From JAUVAV01 sp965371665 (lineage in GTDB: Bacteria; Oederibacteriota; JAAXVQ01; JAUVAV01), in contig CBDUZI010000003.1 in assembly GCA_965371665.1 (NCBI GenBank), positions 1-63,179 of the forward strand: a stretch of DNA of 63,179 bases, written 5' to 3'. The position numbers were made by a program, and so were the translations under genes. This document shows, one piece after another, positions 9,148 through 18,077 of the stretch. The notes below the pieces were generated by a model. It saw only the letters and a list, made by a program, of their open reading frames with translations. It made no database searches and was not told the origin of the DNA. The number at the start of each line of letters is the position of its first letter. Positions within the stretch are counted from its first letter, which is position 1.

Positions 9148-10002
9148 ATGAAAAAAAGCCTAAGCATTATAATATTATCTGCATTTTGTTGTATCCTGGC
9201 CGCATCAGCGCTGGCTACAGTCCCAAAGTTAATCAATTATTCCGGTAAACTAACGGATAAAGCTGGGAACGTCTTGCCTGACAAAGCTTATGACATACGT
9301 TTCTCCTTATGGACCGCGCAGACCGGCGGAACTGAGGATTGGTGGGAGGAACATTACATAACGCAAGTAAGAGGCGTCCAGACATACGGAGGCGGATTCA
9401 ATGTGGTTCTAGGCGGCACGAGACCTTTCCCGGTTTTTGATCAAAATTATTGGCTGCAATTAACCGTAACCATAAACAGCACGCCTGAGACCTTTTCCCG
9501 GCAGGAACTTATTACTGTGCCCTATGCAATGCGCGCGGAGTGGGCGAATGAAGCAAAAACTGTTGAAGATAATGCCATTACTCATGCTAAAATAGCTCCC
9601 GGCGCTGATCTGCCTATTGGTTCGATAATAGCTTGGCATAAAAATCTGGGCGGTGTCCCTAGCCTGCCTCCTCAATATGTCGAGTGTAATGGCCAAGCCT
9701 TAAATGATCCCTCAAGTCTTTTAAATGGTCAAATTATACCTAATTTGAATGGAGAAGGTAGATTTTTAAGGGGTAGTAATGTTGCCGGAACCATGCAAGC
9801 GGATGAATTGAAAAGTCATAATCATCAAGTTATCTCAAGTTGGCCTTCTGCTACTTGTACAGAATGGCATGTTGTCGCTGATTGGATGGATCCTGGAGAA
9901 GGTGTGACTTGGGAGAACTGGGGGCCCTCATTAACGCATACTGGCGGGTCTGAAACACGCCCTATTAATATGAGTGTAGTTTGGATCATGAAGATAAAGT
10001 GA
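9148..10002 (+). CDS. Secreted protein with phage-tail-collar-like C-terminal domain
   Basis: 284 residues from an ATG preceded by AAAGGAGA. A signal peptide is clear (MKKSLSIIILSAFCCILAASALA). Residues 24-135 form a beta-rich domain of unknown role (LINYSGKLTDKAG..., later LITVPYAMRAE). The C-terminal 130 residues look like a tail collar domain: PIGSIIAWH, YVECNGQAL, GRFLRGSN, LKSHNHQ and the terminal GGSETRPINMSVVWIMKIK, as in phage tail fibre tips. No other phage genes are nearby, so this looks like an exported cell protein that uses the fold, possibly on the surface. The precise role is unknown. Confidence 0.75.
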   Translation: MKKSLSIIILSAFCCILAASALATVPKLINYSGKLTDKAGNVLPDKAYDIRFSLWTAQTGGTEDWWEEHYITQVRGVQTYGGGFNVVLGGTRPFPVFDQNYWLQLTVTINSTPETFSRQELITVPYAMRAEWANEAKTVEDNAITHAKIAPGADLPIGSIIAWHKNLGGVPSLPPQYVECNGQALNDPSSLLNGQIIPNLNGEGRFLRGSNVAGTMQADELKSHNHQVISSWPSATCTEWHVVADWMDPGEGVTWENWGPSLTHTGGSETRPINMSVVWIMKIK

Positions 10003-10052
10003 TTCTTCTTTAATTTAAGACATTTTTTAAATGTGGAGATTAGTATTTAACC

Positions 10053-10682
10053 ATGGTTAATATACCAATACGGCATAAGTTTCTTCTGAAACAATTAATC
10101 AAAGCACAGGAAATATATTTCCCCAATAAAGCTATTAAGGCATTAGATATTGGAGCGTCTAATGGGAGTTTTATTACATTAGCAAGTAAACGCATTTGTA
10201 ACTTAGAAAGAATTGACGGCGTAGAAACAGATTCAACTTATGCTGATTATATTTCATCAATGGGCCATTTATTTATCCAAGACCTTCAGATTGACACCGG
10301 AAATATTCCATTGCATACATATAATATTATCACTATGTGGGAAATTATTGAGCATATTGAAAATATCTACGTTTTTTTAAGGAACGTTAAAAACCTCCTT
10401 GCTAAAGATTCAATTATTACAATTGCTACGCCCAACACAATGAGTTTCAGTAGACTATTTAAGGGTAATAACTGGATAGGAACGAGGGATAGAAGTCACA
10501 GAATCTTATATGATAAATTAACCTTGAAAATGCTGCTGGAAAACTCAGGATATTCCATTTTAAAGATATGCAATTATTTTTTCCCTAACAGATTACCGGA
10601 AGCATTTTCAGTGCTAAATAATATCACGTCACCTTTTCCAGGCGGAGGAATGCTGTTTGCTATTGCTAAGATAAAGCAGTAA
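10053..10682 (+). CDS. Class I SAM-dependent methyltransferase
   Basis: 209 residues with the Rossmann methyltransferase signature: motif I ALDIGASNGSFI (about 29-40), an acidic residue at the end of strand 2 (VETDS), and the WEIIEHIENIYVFLRNVKNLL segment typical of Methyltransf_11/23 proteins found in polysaccharide and lipid clusters. Base composition is AT-rich like the next three genes. The ribosome binding site is weak (GGAG about 16 bases upstream). The substrate cannot be read from the sequence; the neighbouring glycosyltransferases suggest a sugar or glycan. Confidence 0.8.
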   Translation: MVNIPIRHKFLLKQLIKAQEIYFPNKAIKALDIGASNGSFITLASKRICNLERIDGVETDSTYADYISSMGHLFIQDLQIDTGNIPLHTYNIITMWEIIEHIENIYVFLRNVKNLLAKDSIITIATPNTMSFSRLFKGNNWIGTRDRSHRILYDKLTLKMLLENSGYSILKICNYFFPNRLPEAFSVLNNITSPFPGGGMLFAIAKIKQ

Positions 10683-10723
10683 TCGGATTTCGTTTTTAAA
10701 TATATTTTTTCTTGACATAGCCC

Positions 10724-10809
10724 AGGAGCCTGAGCAATTAGTCGCTGGATTCCCGATACGATCATTCGGGAATGACAACCTAAAAAACAGACTAATTACT
10801 CAGGCTCCT
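10724..10809. repeat. Family B element with 20-bp terminal inverted repeats
   Basis: An 86-bp element. The left end AGGAGCCTGAGCAATTAGTC and the inverted right end at 10790-10809 match at 19 of 20 positions. Inside is a CATTCGGGAATGAC-type core. There is no ORF, so if mobile it would need a transposase from elsewhere. Related ends are at 50 and 23880-24063. Confidence 0.85.
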
Positions 10810-10875
10810 AGCAAGAATTGATAGCAAGCTTACTGATAATAATTTTAAATCCTGCAAAGGTTGAGGATTTTTATT

Positions 10876-12399
10876 TTGATATATTACTCTAAACTCCATA
10901 CACTCGGCCTAATTTCTATTTTTGCCTCCATCCTACTACTTGCCCTCCTGCATATGCTGCAATCCACAACAATTTGGGATGATGCATTTATTACCCTTCG
11001 GGTTGCAAACAACTGGGCTCAAACCGGCATTCCGGTTTATAATTTAGGTCAGACGGAATGGATTCCTACTAACTTTTTATGGGTGGCATTACTTGCCGGC
11101 CTTAACAAACTAACGCTAATCAATCTACCTCTGCTAAGTCAAATCACTGGAGGAATATGTGGAATAGGTATTATTATTTTATTATTAACAATTCCGTTTA
11201 AAGAAAACACCCGGACAGTAAATATTTTTGCAGCAATCTTATGCAGTTTATCGGCTCTTTGGGCAGCCTGGCCATTATCCGGCTTGGAAACCAGTTTGTT
11301 TTCTTTGTTGATAACAGCCGGGGTATTATTAATTATTATTTATTTTGATAAACCCAAAAAGGAAACATTAATCGCTTCCGCCATCTTGTTAGGCATGGCC
11401 TCACTAACTAGACCAGAAGGTATAGTATTTTTTATTATTTGCTCTTTTTTTATCCTTTTATATAAAAGAAAATGGCATTATCCAGGTTGGTTTGCATTGG
11501 TATTTGGAGCAATAATTTCATCTGGGATCCTGTATTTATTGCTGACTTTTAAAACTATACTGCCCACTTCCTATTTTGTAAAAATCCATGGACTCCAGAA
11601 TATTGCTCCTGGCATGGCATATCTGAAATCCTTATCCCAAATTTATAATCTTATCTGGGTTATGCCCATTTTTATTTTTCCTTTTCTTTTAAAAAACGAA
11701 AGGAAAAAAACCCTTTTTTTAACAATGATTCTATGCGGATGGTTTGCTTGCATTGGTATCATTGGCGGTGATTTCATGCCTTATCACCGTTTTATATCTC
11801 CAGTCTGGCCGCTGCTCTGCTTTTATATAGCTTTTAGTCTTGGTTCTTTAATGGATTACTGGCAAAAAAAACAGCCAACTTATGAATTATTGTTCAAACT
11901 TGGTATTTATGTTATATTGGGTCTCATTTCTTTGAACTTTATACTTCCTACTTTCCATGGTAAAGATCACACTCGGGTTCAATCCTGGAGCCGCGAAGAA
12001 GCTGACAGGACCGCCATCGGCAAATGGTTTAGAGGCCGTTATGAACACACGGACTGGGTAGCTGTTAAACCTGCAGGCATCATACCTTTTTATTCGAACA
12101 TGAATGCCCTGGATTTTTATTGTCTTTCTTCCCGTCAGGCTGCTCAGACCGGCCAATTTGTGCCGCAACATTGGGTGGGACATCAAAAAGTGAATGTGGA
12201 TTGGGTGCTTAAGCAGCGTCCGCGCATTGTCATCCTGGACGAGCATTTATATTCCTTCGAAAATCTTCCAGAACCTGATCAGGGAGAAGGTATTATTGAA
12301 CGAGAATGGCGAAAAAGCCCGCTACGACAGAATTATAAATCTTTTCAGATTGAATTACAGGCTAACAGATGGCTTCAATATTTTGAACGAATTGATTAG
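10876..12399 (+). CDS. GT-C fold membrane glycosyltransferase
   Basis: About 507 residues, polytopic, with many membrane helices. An early loop carries the Asp pair WDDAFITLRVANNW followed by a G-x-P-V-Y-N-x-G segment and FLWVALLAG. This pattern is seen in GT-C enzymes related to AftB-type arabinofuranosyltransferases and ArnT/PMT, which transfer sugars from polyprenyl-phosphate donors on the outer face of the membrane. The C-terminal part is a soluble domain. The reading frame opens with TTG codons: TTG at 10876 has GAGG nine bases upstream, TTG at 10861 is the alternative. It lies in the AT-rich block with two other large membrane proteins. Confidence 0.75.
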   Translation: MIYYSKLHTLGLISIFASILLLALLHMLQSTTIWDDAFITLRVANNWAQTGIPVYNLGQTEWIPTNFLWVALLAGLNKLTLINLPLLSQITGGICGIGIIILLLTIPFKENTRTVNIFAAILCSLSALWAAWPLSGLETSLFSLLITAGVLLIIIYFDKPKKETLIASAILLGMASLTRPEGIVFFIICSFFILLYKRKWHYPGWFALVFGAIISSGILYLLLTFKTILPTSYFVKIHGLQNIAPGMAYLKSLSQIYNLIWVMPIFIFPFLLKNERKKTLFLTMILCGWFACIGIIGGDFMPYHRFISPVWPLLCFYIAFSLGSLMDYWQKKQPTYELLFKLGIYVILGLISLNFILPTFHGKDHTRVQSWSREEADRTAIGKWFRGRYEHTDWVAVKPAGIIPFYSNMNALDFYCLSSRQAAQTGQFVPQHWVGHQKVNVDWVLKQRPRIVILDEHLYSFENLPEPDQGEGIIEREWRKSPLRQNYKSFQIELQANRWLQYFERID

Positions 12400-12456
12400 C
12401 CAATAGTATAGAGATAATCATTTTCCGTTTTATTTTTTAAAAGGAGCAAAAAGTTT

Positions 12457-13977
12457 ATGAATGTTTTTAAAATTAATTTTGATCGTGTAAAGCGCATCAT
12501 TTTTACAGATGTTCGATTTTCATTATTGTCTATATTTATTCTTTCTTTAGGAGGAATATTACGTTTTTGGCATCTGAATCGCCAAAGTTTATGGCAGGAT
12601 GAAATACATACCGCCATCTATGTCAATGATCATCCTTCTCTATGGGAAGTAATTCATCGCGTAGCCACCTGGGATTTGCATTCCCCCTTGTTTTATGTCT
12701 TGCTCCGGGTCCAAGTATGGTTCCAGCAGTTGGTTAGTATTCCTTTAACCGACGGCAATCTCCGAATCATCTCCGCTTTATTAGGCTTTTTAGCCCTGCC
12801 CGTTCTATATTTTTTATTCCGAAGAGTATTCAATCATAAATTTTACGCCTTATCAGCTGTTTTCCTGGCGGTTATAAATATTTACGGTATTTATTATTCG
12901 CAAGAACTGCGTATGTATTCCTTAATTTTATTATTATCTCCCTCACTGCTTTACTTCGGTTTAAACCTTTGGGACAATGATAATAAACTAAACCTCGGCG
13001 CTGCTATGGGATATGTCACATGTAGTGTAATGCTTATTTATTCAAGTCTGGTTACTTTATTTTTTGTATTTGGTGTATGGCTAAGTGTTTTGGTAATAAG
13101 TGTTTTCCAAAGAAAAAACCATCCCCAGCAAATAACCGAGGTTATTAAGCTTGGTTTTATGATCTTCATCTGCTATCTGCCCTGGTTAGGTGTGATGTGG
13201 AAACAAAGCATGACACTAAAGGAGGGCGTTGGAACCGGGCTGGTTATTACTCACCCTCGCGAGTTATTTAAATTCGCTTTTGAGAAATTACTTTTCCATG
13301 ACTGGAAACTGGATATAAATTATGGCATCATTAATAAAATTGTCCGTAATTTAATCCCCTTCTCATTATTGAATCTTCTCGATCGCAAAAACCGCCAGAA
13401 ACACTTGCTGATCATTTCCAGTTTTTGCTTCGCGTTTATCTTGTATTATGTGATTATTTTTAACCGGGATTTTCAATGTTCCCGTTACTTTGCCCCCTGG
13501 TGGCCCTACGCTATATATTTCATTGTGGCGGGTTTTTCAGGTATAATTTACTGCTTAAATAAAATTAACCCTCGCCTGAAGTTAGCCGGTATTATTTTCA
13601 TGGCTCTATTTATGGGTTACTATACTTTTGTCCAGTCAAAACAAATACATTACTACTTTTCACAGTATGAAAAAGAGAATTGGCGGGGACTGGTTGAATA
13701 TCTAAATATCCACAAAAAAGCAGGGGATGTTTTGGTCACCGGCGGAGACTGGCATAAAACTAATTTAACCTATTATGGCGTTACTTTACCCTTTGTATAT
13801 ACCCATGATCTTAAAAATGATAAATATACCGCTAATTTCAAACGCTATATTTATATTGAGGTGAAAAATCCACAATATGATACAAAATTAAGACTTCCCC
13901 AAAATTTTAAAAAAGTCCCCTGGCCTATACATTGTAAAAATTATTATATCTGGGAGCCGGAAAGTAAATCGCATTAA
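12457..13977 (+). CDS. Glycosyltransferase family 39 (PMT-like) membrane protein
   Basis: 506 residues, polytopic. The N-terminal ILRFWHLNRQSLWQDEIHTAIYV matches the GT39/ArnT first-loop signature with the catalytic Asp-Glu (QDE), and HSPLFYVLLRVQVW is the matching second segment. Members use polyprenyl-phosphate sugars to glycosylate proteins or lipids at the membrane. A strong AAGGAG stands 10 bases before the ATG. The gene follows the previous GT-C gene by 57 bases and is probably co-transcribed with it. Donor and acceptor are not predictable. Confidence 0.85.
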   Translation: MNVFKINFDRVKRIIFTDVRFSLLSIFILSLGGILRFWHLNRQSLWQDEIHTAIYVNDHPSLWEVIHRVATWDLHSPLFYVLLRVQVWFQQLVSIPLTDGNLRIISALLGFLALPVLYFLFRRVFNHKFYALSAVFLAVINIYGIYYSQELRMYSLILLLSPSLLYFGLNLWDNDNKLNLGAAMGYVTCSVMLIYSSLVTLFFVFGVWLSVLVISVFQRKNHPQQITEVIKLGFMIFICYLPWLGVMWKQSMTLKEGVGTGLVITHPRELFKFAFEKLLFHDWKLDINYGIINKIVRNLIPFSLLNLLDRKNRQKHLLIISSFCFAFILYYVIIFNRDFQCSRYFAPWWPYAIYFIVAGFSGIIYCLNKINPRLKLAGIIFMALFMGYYTFVQSKQIHYYFSQYEKENWRGLVEYLNIHKKAGDVLVTGGDWHKTNLTYYGVTLPFVYTHDLKNDKYTANFKRYIYIEVKNPQYDTKLRLPQNFKKVPWPIHCKNYYIWEPESKSH

Positions 13978-14034
13978 ACGGCCGACGCGCTATGTTGACG
14001 ATGGCAACCGCAGCCCTGCGCCGAAAGGATGAAC

Positions 14035-15498
14035 ATGCTGTTTTTAAAAATATCAACTATTGTTTTTTTATCTGCCGCGGGCTATTTTATAGATAAAAAA
14101 TGGCCCAATATAAAGCATACCATCTCCGGCAAAATCAACTGGAACCTGGCCGCTTTTTCTTTAATGGCCGTTTATTTTATCTTTTATCTCATCTTGAAAA
14201 TCACCCAGCATTATTCTTTTCATACCAATGCCTTTGATCTATCCATCTTTGACTACGCCGTGGCGAATACTCTGCGCGGCAAATTTCTTCATGTTCCCTT
14301 TTTAAACGGCTCGTTTTTAAAGGAGCATTTTAGCCCGATTCTGCTTTTACTCACGCCGTTGTATATGCTTAAAAAATCACCGATTAATCTGCTGGTGCTC
14401 CAATGCCTGGCCGTGGCCGGTGCGGCCTGGCCGTTATTCTTGTTGGCCAAAAAGCAACTGGCAAATAAAGCCTTGGCCCTGGTTATTGTTTTTGCATATT
14501 TAAATAACTGGTATCTTGTTCATGGATTGCTCTATGATTTTCATGTGGAAATGTTCGAACCATTGCTGATCATATTAATGGTTTGGGGATATTTGGAAAG
14601 AAAATATCCAATTTACTGGACTTCCCTGCTGCTGGCGCTTATGTGCAAAGAAGATGTAGGCATTTATCTCTTTTTCTTCGGTCTATTTGTATTAATTAAA
14701 GAAAAACGATTCAAGTTAGGTTTAATCACTTCCGCAGCATCGCTGTTATGGGTTTTAACTGCTTTAATAATCATAGCATTTATGAATAATGGCGCTGCTG
14801 CTTTCTCAGGCTATAAATTTTTAACCAATTGGATTCCCCCAGATACCAGTCTGTCGGAATATTTTTTCCATTGGGTTTCTCATCCTCATGAAGCCGCAAG
14901 TATCTTTTTGAATATGCGAGTCTGGCAACTGATTTATCCTCTGGCTTTTCTTCCGCTGTTTTCCTGGTGGGGCATTCTGCTCCTGGCGCCAATTGGATTG
15001 AATGCCGCCAGCGCCAATTCGCTGCAAGCTGGTTTTATGCTGTATTATTCCGCGCCCATAATTCCTTTTTTATTTGTGGGAATTATCTTCGGTCTGAAAA
15101 ACTTAATCCAACACAATACTAACAAATTCTGGATTTTGCTTGGTTTATGCCTCTATTTAGCAATCTTCAATGTACACCGCTATTCTCAGGATAGTATCGA
15201 GGCCCGGCATAAGACCGGGAGCGCAATGCTGCAGAGTATCCCGGAAAACGTCCCACTGGCTGCTCAAGGCAGCCTGGTGCCGCATATTTCCCATCGCGAG
15301 CACATTCACATTTTACCCAGGATGGAAGCCAGCGATGAATATATTGCTTTAGACCTGGCTGGCAACCATTTTCCCATGACCAGGAAAGAGCTTTTAGATA
15401 TTTATAAATCCATTAAAAACAATCCGAAATATCAGGAAATCTTTAACCAAGATGATTTTATACTATTTCAGAAATCAAGAAAGAATGACACCATTTAA
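14035..15498 (+). CDS. DUF2079 membrane protein
   Basis: About 487 residues with around 10 to 12 membrane helices. The segment FHTNAFDLSIFDYAVANTLRGKFL followed by HFSPILLLLTPLYML is characteristic of DUF2079 proteins, which are probably GT-C-like membrane enzymes but have no established reaction. The ATG at 14035 lies six bases after GAAAGG; an ATG two codons earlier (14029) directly abuts it and is less likely. It is the third consecutive large membrane protein, consistent with a glycan-building cluster. Confidence 0.8.
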   Translation: MLFLKISTIVFLSAAGYFIDKKWPNIKHTISGKINWNLAAFSLMAVYFIFYLILKITQHYSFHTNAFDLSIFDYAVANTLRGKFLHVPFLNGSFLKEHFSPILLLLTPLYMLKKSPINLLVLQCLAVAGAAWPLFLLAKKQLANKALALVIVFAYLNNWYLVHGLLYDFHVEMFEPLLIILMVWGYLERKYPIYWTSLLLALMCKEDVGIYLFFFGLFVLIKEKRFKLGLITSAASLLWVLTALIIIAFMNNGAAAFSGYKFLTNWIPPDTSLSEYFFHWVSHPHEAASIFLNMRVWQLIYPLAFLPLFSWWGILLLAPIGLNAASANSLQAGFMLYYSAPIIPFLFVGIIFGLKNLIQHNTNKFWILLGLCLYLAIFNVHRYSQDSIEARHKTGSAMLQSIPENVPLAAQGSLVPHISHREHIHILPRMEASDEYIALDLAGNHFPMTRKELLDIYKSIKNNPKYQEIFNQDDFILFQKSRKNDTI

Positions 15499-15632
15499 AT
15501 TCAGCTCCTCATTGCCATTGACTCACTGAACAAGATTTTGCTATACTTCCCTGAAATCGCCTTGCTCTTTGCGGCAAACTCAGCTACATTTTATGGCAAG
15601 TGGAATATACTAGTTCTAAAGGATGTAACTTT

Positions 15633-15980
15633 ATGGAAATTATTCAGGCTAAAATAACCAAAACCGAGCTCATGAAAAAACATATGAATTTTTTCCAATC
15701 CATGACCAAGGCAGTTGTGGATGTGGAAAAAGGAATCATGGCGCTTGACGCCGACTTGCATGCAGACCTGGAGGCCTTGCTATTGGACCAAGGCTCGCGT
15801 CAGGAATATTTGTGGGGAATCAACCTGCATCCTTTAAAGGACCAAAATGATTTCGTCGAATATACCGCTCTGATAAATATTCGCCCCTGGCAGGAAAATG
15901 CTTCAATGGAAATAGCCAATCCGGAGATCAAGCAACGCGTTAACCATATTGTGGAAGCACTGATGGACTATGCAGCTTAA
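15633..15980 (+). CDS. DUF5674 family protein
   Basis: 115 residues from the ATG preceded by AAAGGATG; a longer in-frame opening at 15600 lacks this site. The sequence KAVVDVEKGIMALDADLHADLEALLLDQGS, then QEYLWGINLHP, then INIRPWQ and ENPEI-like NPEIKQRV match the DUF5674 family, small soluble proteins common in candidate phyla. No catalytic role is established. The stop overlaps the start of the next gene by 11 bases, so the two are likely translationally coupled. Confidence 0.75.
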   Translation: MEIIQAKITKTELMKKHMNFFQSMTKAVVDVEKGIMALDADLHADLEALLLDQGSRQEYLWGINLHPLKDQNDFVEYTALINIRPWQENASMEIANPEIKQRVNHIVEALMDYAA

Positions 15981-16317
15981 AGAACACAAAACATTGACCA
16001 CGGATAAGTGGCGCCGGTTTCCGCTCGCTAAACAAATTCTCATGATTAGCAACGAACTTAACCGGGCTCAACATTGGATAGGACGGCAAGATACTTCTGA
16101 GGTCAATCATTGTTATGAAAGAGCCCTCGAACTTCTCTACCTGACCATTGCAGTGGCTGATAAATTCACACTCCGGAAGGAGCTTTTGCGCATGCGTGAC
16201 CAACTCGCGCTGCAGTACATCAATTCAAAGAAAAACGCCCGCGCCAATCAAGCCCTTTTCCGGATTCTTTTAACGCTGGACAAGGATAGCTATAATCTAT
16301 TAAAATACTCTTCCTAA
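15970..16317 (+). CDS. Small helical protein of unknown function
   Basis: 115 residues, soluble and mostly helical, beginning MQLKEHKTL. Features include RFPLAKQILMISNELNRAQHWI and a Cys-Tyr-Glu-Arg-Ala-x-Glu-Leu-Leu helix. The layout of several amphipathic helices resembles small TPR-like or four-helix proteins, but no named family is assigned. The 11-base overlap with the DUF5674 gene suggests the two act together or are co-regulated. Confidence 0.6.
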   Translation: MQLKEHKTLTTDKWRRFPLAKQILMISNELNRAQHWIGRQDTSEVNHCYERALELLYLTIAVADKFTLRKELLRMRDQLALQYINSKKNARANQALFRILLTLDKDSYNLLKYSS

Positions 16318-16437
16318 AAGAGGTTGGGTAATTATATAGACAAACCGCTATCTTCTGATATTTTCCGGCGGATGACTGGCAGTAATTTATTTTTCCGGGC
16401 TGGTAAATCAGGCAATTAAAATCAGGTGAGTATTGCC

Positions 16438-16689
16438 ATGCCGCTTATTTCATTAAAAAAATTCAGTGTTGACGATCTCATTGATCTGATAGTCACTTTA
16501 ACGGTTTGTTTTGGAATTTTTGTAACTTTGATCGTGATTAACTTGATAATTTTTATCAATCCGGCTGCCGCCTCCCAACTTATCGGAACTGTCAGCGCAC
16601 AAAAAGGGGTAGGCGTTGGCGCTATATTATTTACTTCCTACCTTATATTGCGCTTAGTCTACCGCAGGAGAAAAAAAAATGCCGAATGA
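16438..16689 (+). CDS. Small two-helix membrane protein
   Basis: 83 residues with membrane helices at about 17-44 and 57-74, ending in a basic tail (YRRRKKNAE). The ATG at 16438 has AGGTGAG eight bases upstream; a GTG at 16426 would add four residues. The gene overlaps the pYEATS-like gene by 11 bases, indicating coupled expression and perhaps a complex in the membrane. No family is recognised. Confidence 0.65.
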   Translation: MPLISLKKFSVDDLIDLIVTLTVCFGIFVTLIVINLIIFINPAAASQLIGTVSAQKGVGVGAILFTSYLILRLVYRRRKKNAE

Positions 16690-17221
16690 ACCTCTGGCCT
16701 ACCAGTCTAAATTCAAATATCTTTTAATGTTTCAAATAGTCCTGTTGCTTACGGCTTTGTCCGCCTTTGTTTATATTAGTTCCAAAGTGTCCAGTGAACT
16801 TAAGGCTTATAAAACCCTGAAAGAAACCCGCGACCAGGCTGAACAGGAATACCGGGCCTTAAGGTCTAATATTGAAAAATTCCATTCCTTAAAAATAACC
16901 TCTGCAAATGAGGTCTATGAAGTGAAAGCCACGGCCCGAGCCACTGGCGCTAAAACCCCGCAGGGATATCCCGTATACAAATTTTCCATGTATATTAATT
17001 CTCCTCCTGAACTATTGCATAGCATAACCAAAGTCACTTATGAATTCAATCATCCGACCTTTTCGAAGCCGCTGCATGAAGTAACCGATGCCCGCTCTAA
17101 ATTTGCCACCTTTTATACCGGATGGGGTTGCCTGAATTCGGTGCTAGTAAAAGTCTATCTTAGTGATAACACTTTACAAACCATAGATTTTAATATGTGC
17201 AAAAATATAGGCTGGGAATAA
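16679..17221 (+). CDS. Membrane-anchored pYEATS-like domain protein
   Basis: 180 residues. One membrane helix (about 13-34), a coiled coil (about 35-70), then a beta-rich domain. That domain has the marks of the prokaryotic YEATS fold: VTYEFNHPTFSKP (about 119-131) and FATFYTGWG (about 142-150), followed by VLVKVYLSDN. Prokaryotic YEATS domains have been linked by comparative genomics to membrane-associated sensing and conflict systems; no biochemical role is proven. It overlaps the upstream small membrane gene by 11 bases. No effector gene is adjacent. Confident in the membrane anchor, moderately so in the pYEATS call. Confidence 0.65.
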   Translation: MPNEPLAYQSKFKYLLMFQIVLLLTALSAFVYISSKVSSELKAYKTLKETRDQAEQEYRALRSNIEKFHSLKITSANEVYEVKATARATGAKTPQGYPVYKFSMYINSPPELLHSITKVTYEFNHPTFSKPLHEVTDARSKFATFYTGWGCLNSVLVKVYLSDNTLQTIDFNMCKNIGWE

Positions 17222-17275
17222 CCAGACAACTCAGCGAGTTTTACCTGCCAGTTCGCATCCACCCGCAGATTCGCT

Positions 17276-18022
17276 TTATCCTTTATTTCCTCCTGCCATT
17301 ATCCTTTCAGCCCGTCTCAGATCCTGGGGAGTATCTATGGAAAGCAGGGGTTTGGACACCCGCACGACGTGTATGGTTATTCCGTGCTCCAGGACCCGCA
17401 ATTGCTCCAATTCTTCGGTCTTTTCCAGGGGGGTGCGCGCTAGACCGGCGAAGCGCAGAAGGAAATCACGGCGGTAGGCATAAAGTCCGAGATGCAGCAT
17501 CTCCTGGGCAGGATGTTTGGTTTTTTTGCCGGAACGCGGATACGGAATCAAGGCACGGGAAAAATAAAGCGCGCTTCCGTCCCGGCTGCAGACCACCTTA
17601 ACCGCATTGGGCTCTTGCCTATCCCCGACCGGCAAAGGAGCAGCCAGAGTCGCCATCTGCAGGCCGGGTTCCCTGTCAAAAGGCTCTGCCAGTTTATCAA
17701 TATAGGCCGGAGGAATAAAAGGTTCATCTCCCTGGATATTGACAACTATATCGCAGGGAATGCGCGCCACGGCCTTAGCCAGCCGATCCGTGCCGGAAGC
17801 ACAGTTGCGCGGCGTCATGACCGCCTCTCCGCCGAATCCCTGAACGGCTTTGAATATTCGCGAATCATCGGTTGCCACCAATAGCCGGGAAAGGCTCCGG
17901 GCTTTGCGGGCCCGGCGCCAGACCTGCTCAATCAGGTAGTGTCCGCCCAGCTGTGCCAATGGTTTGCCCGGTAAGCGGGTTGATCCCCACCGGGCAGGTA
18001 TTATTCCGATTATATTCGGCAT
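17276..18022 (-). CDS. kdsB: 3-deoxy-manno-octulosonate cytidylyltransferase
   Basis: 248 residues, the usual length. It activates Kdo as CMP-Kdo for lipopolysaccharide inner core synthesis in the cytoplasm. The nucleotide-binding motif IPARWGSTRLPGKPL is at about 8-22 and the metal-binding NIQGDEPFI at about 95-103; SIDTPQDL near the C-terminus is also typical. An AGGAGG lies 13 bases before the ATG. Its presence supports a diderm cell with LPS. It points leftward and is convergent with the pYEATS-like gene. Confidence 0.93.
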   Translation of the reverse strand: MPNIIGIIPARWGSTRLPGKPLAQLGGHYLIEQVWRRARKARSLSRLLVATDDSRIFKAVQGFGGEAVMTPRNCASGTDRLAKAVARIPCDIVVNIQGDEPFIPPAYIDKLAEPFDREPGLQMATLAAPLPVGDRQEPNAVKVVCSRDGSALYFSRALIPYPRSGKKTKHPAQEMLHLGLYAYRRDFLLRFAGLARTPLEKTEELEQLRVLEHGITIHVVRVSKPLLSIDTPQDLRRAERIMAGGNKG

Positions 18023-18077
18023 AGGAATAAACCAACCTCCTGAATAGTTTCATTCCGTAAAGTAATGGGTTGAATAT

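Noticed and set aside
9148..10002. Prophage remnant
   Set aside because: Only a single collar-like domain with a signal peptide is present; no integrase, capsid, terminase or lysis genes are nearby.
17197..17601. 134-codon rightward frame
   Set aside because: Antisense to kdsB over most of its length, with low-complexity composition typical of a shadow frame.
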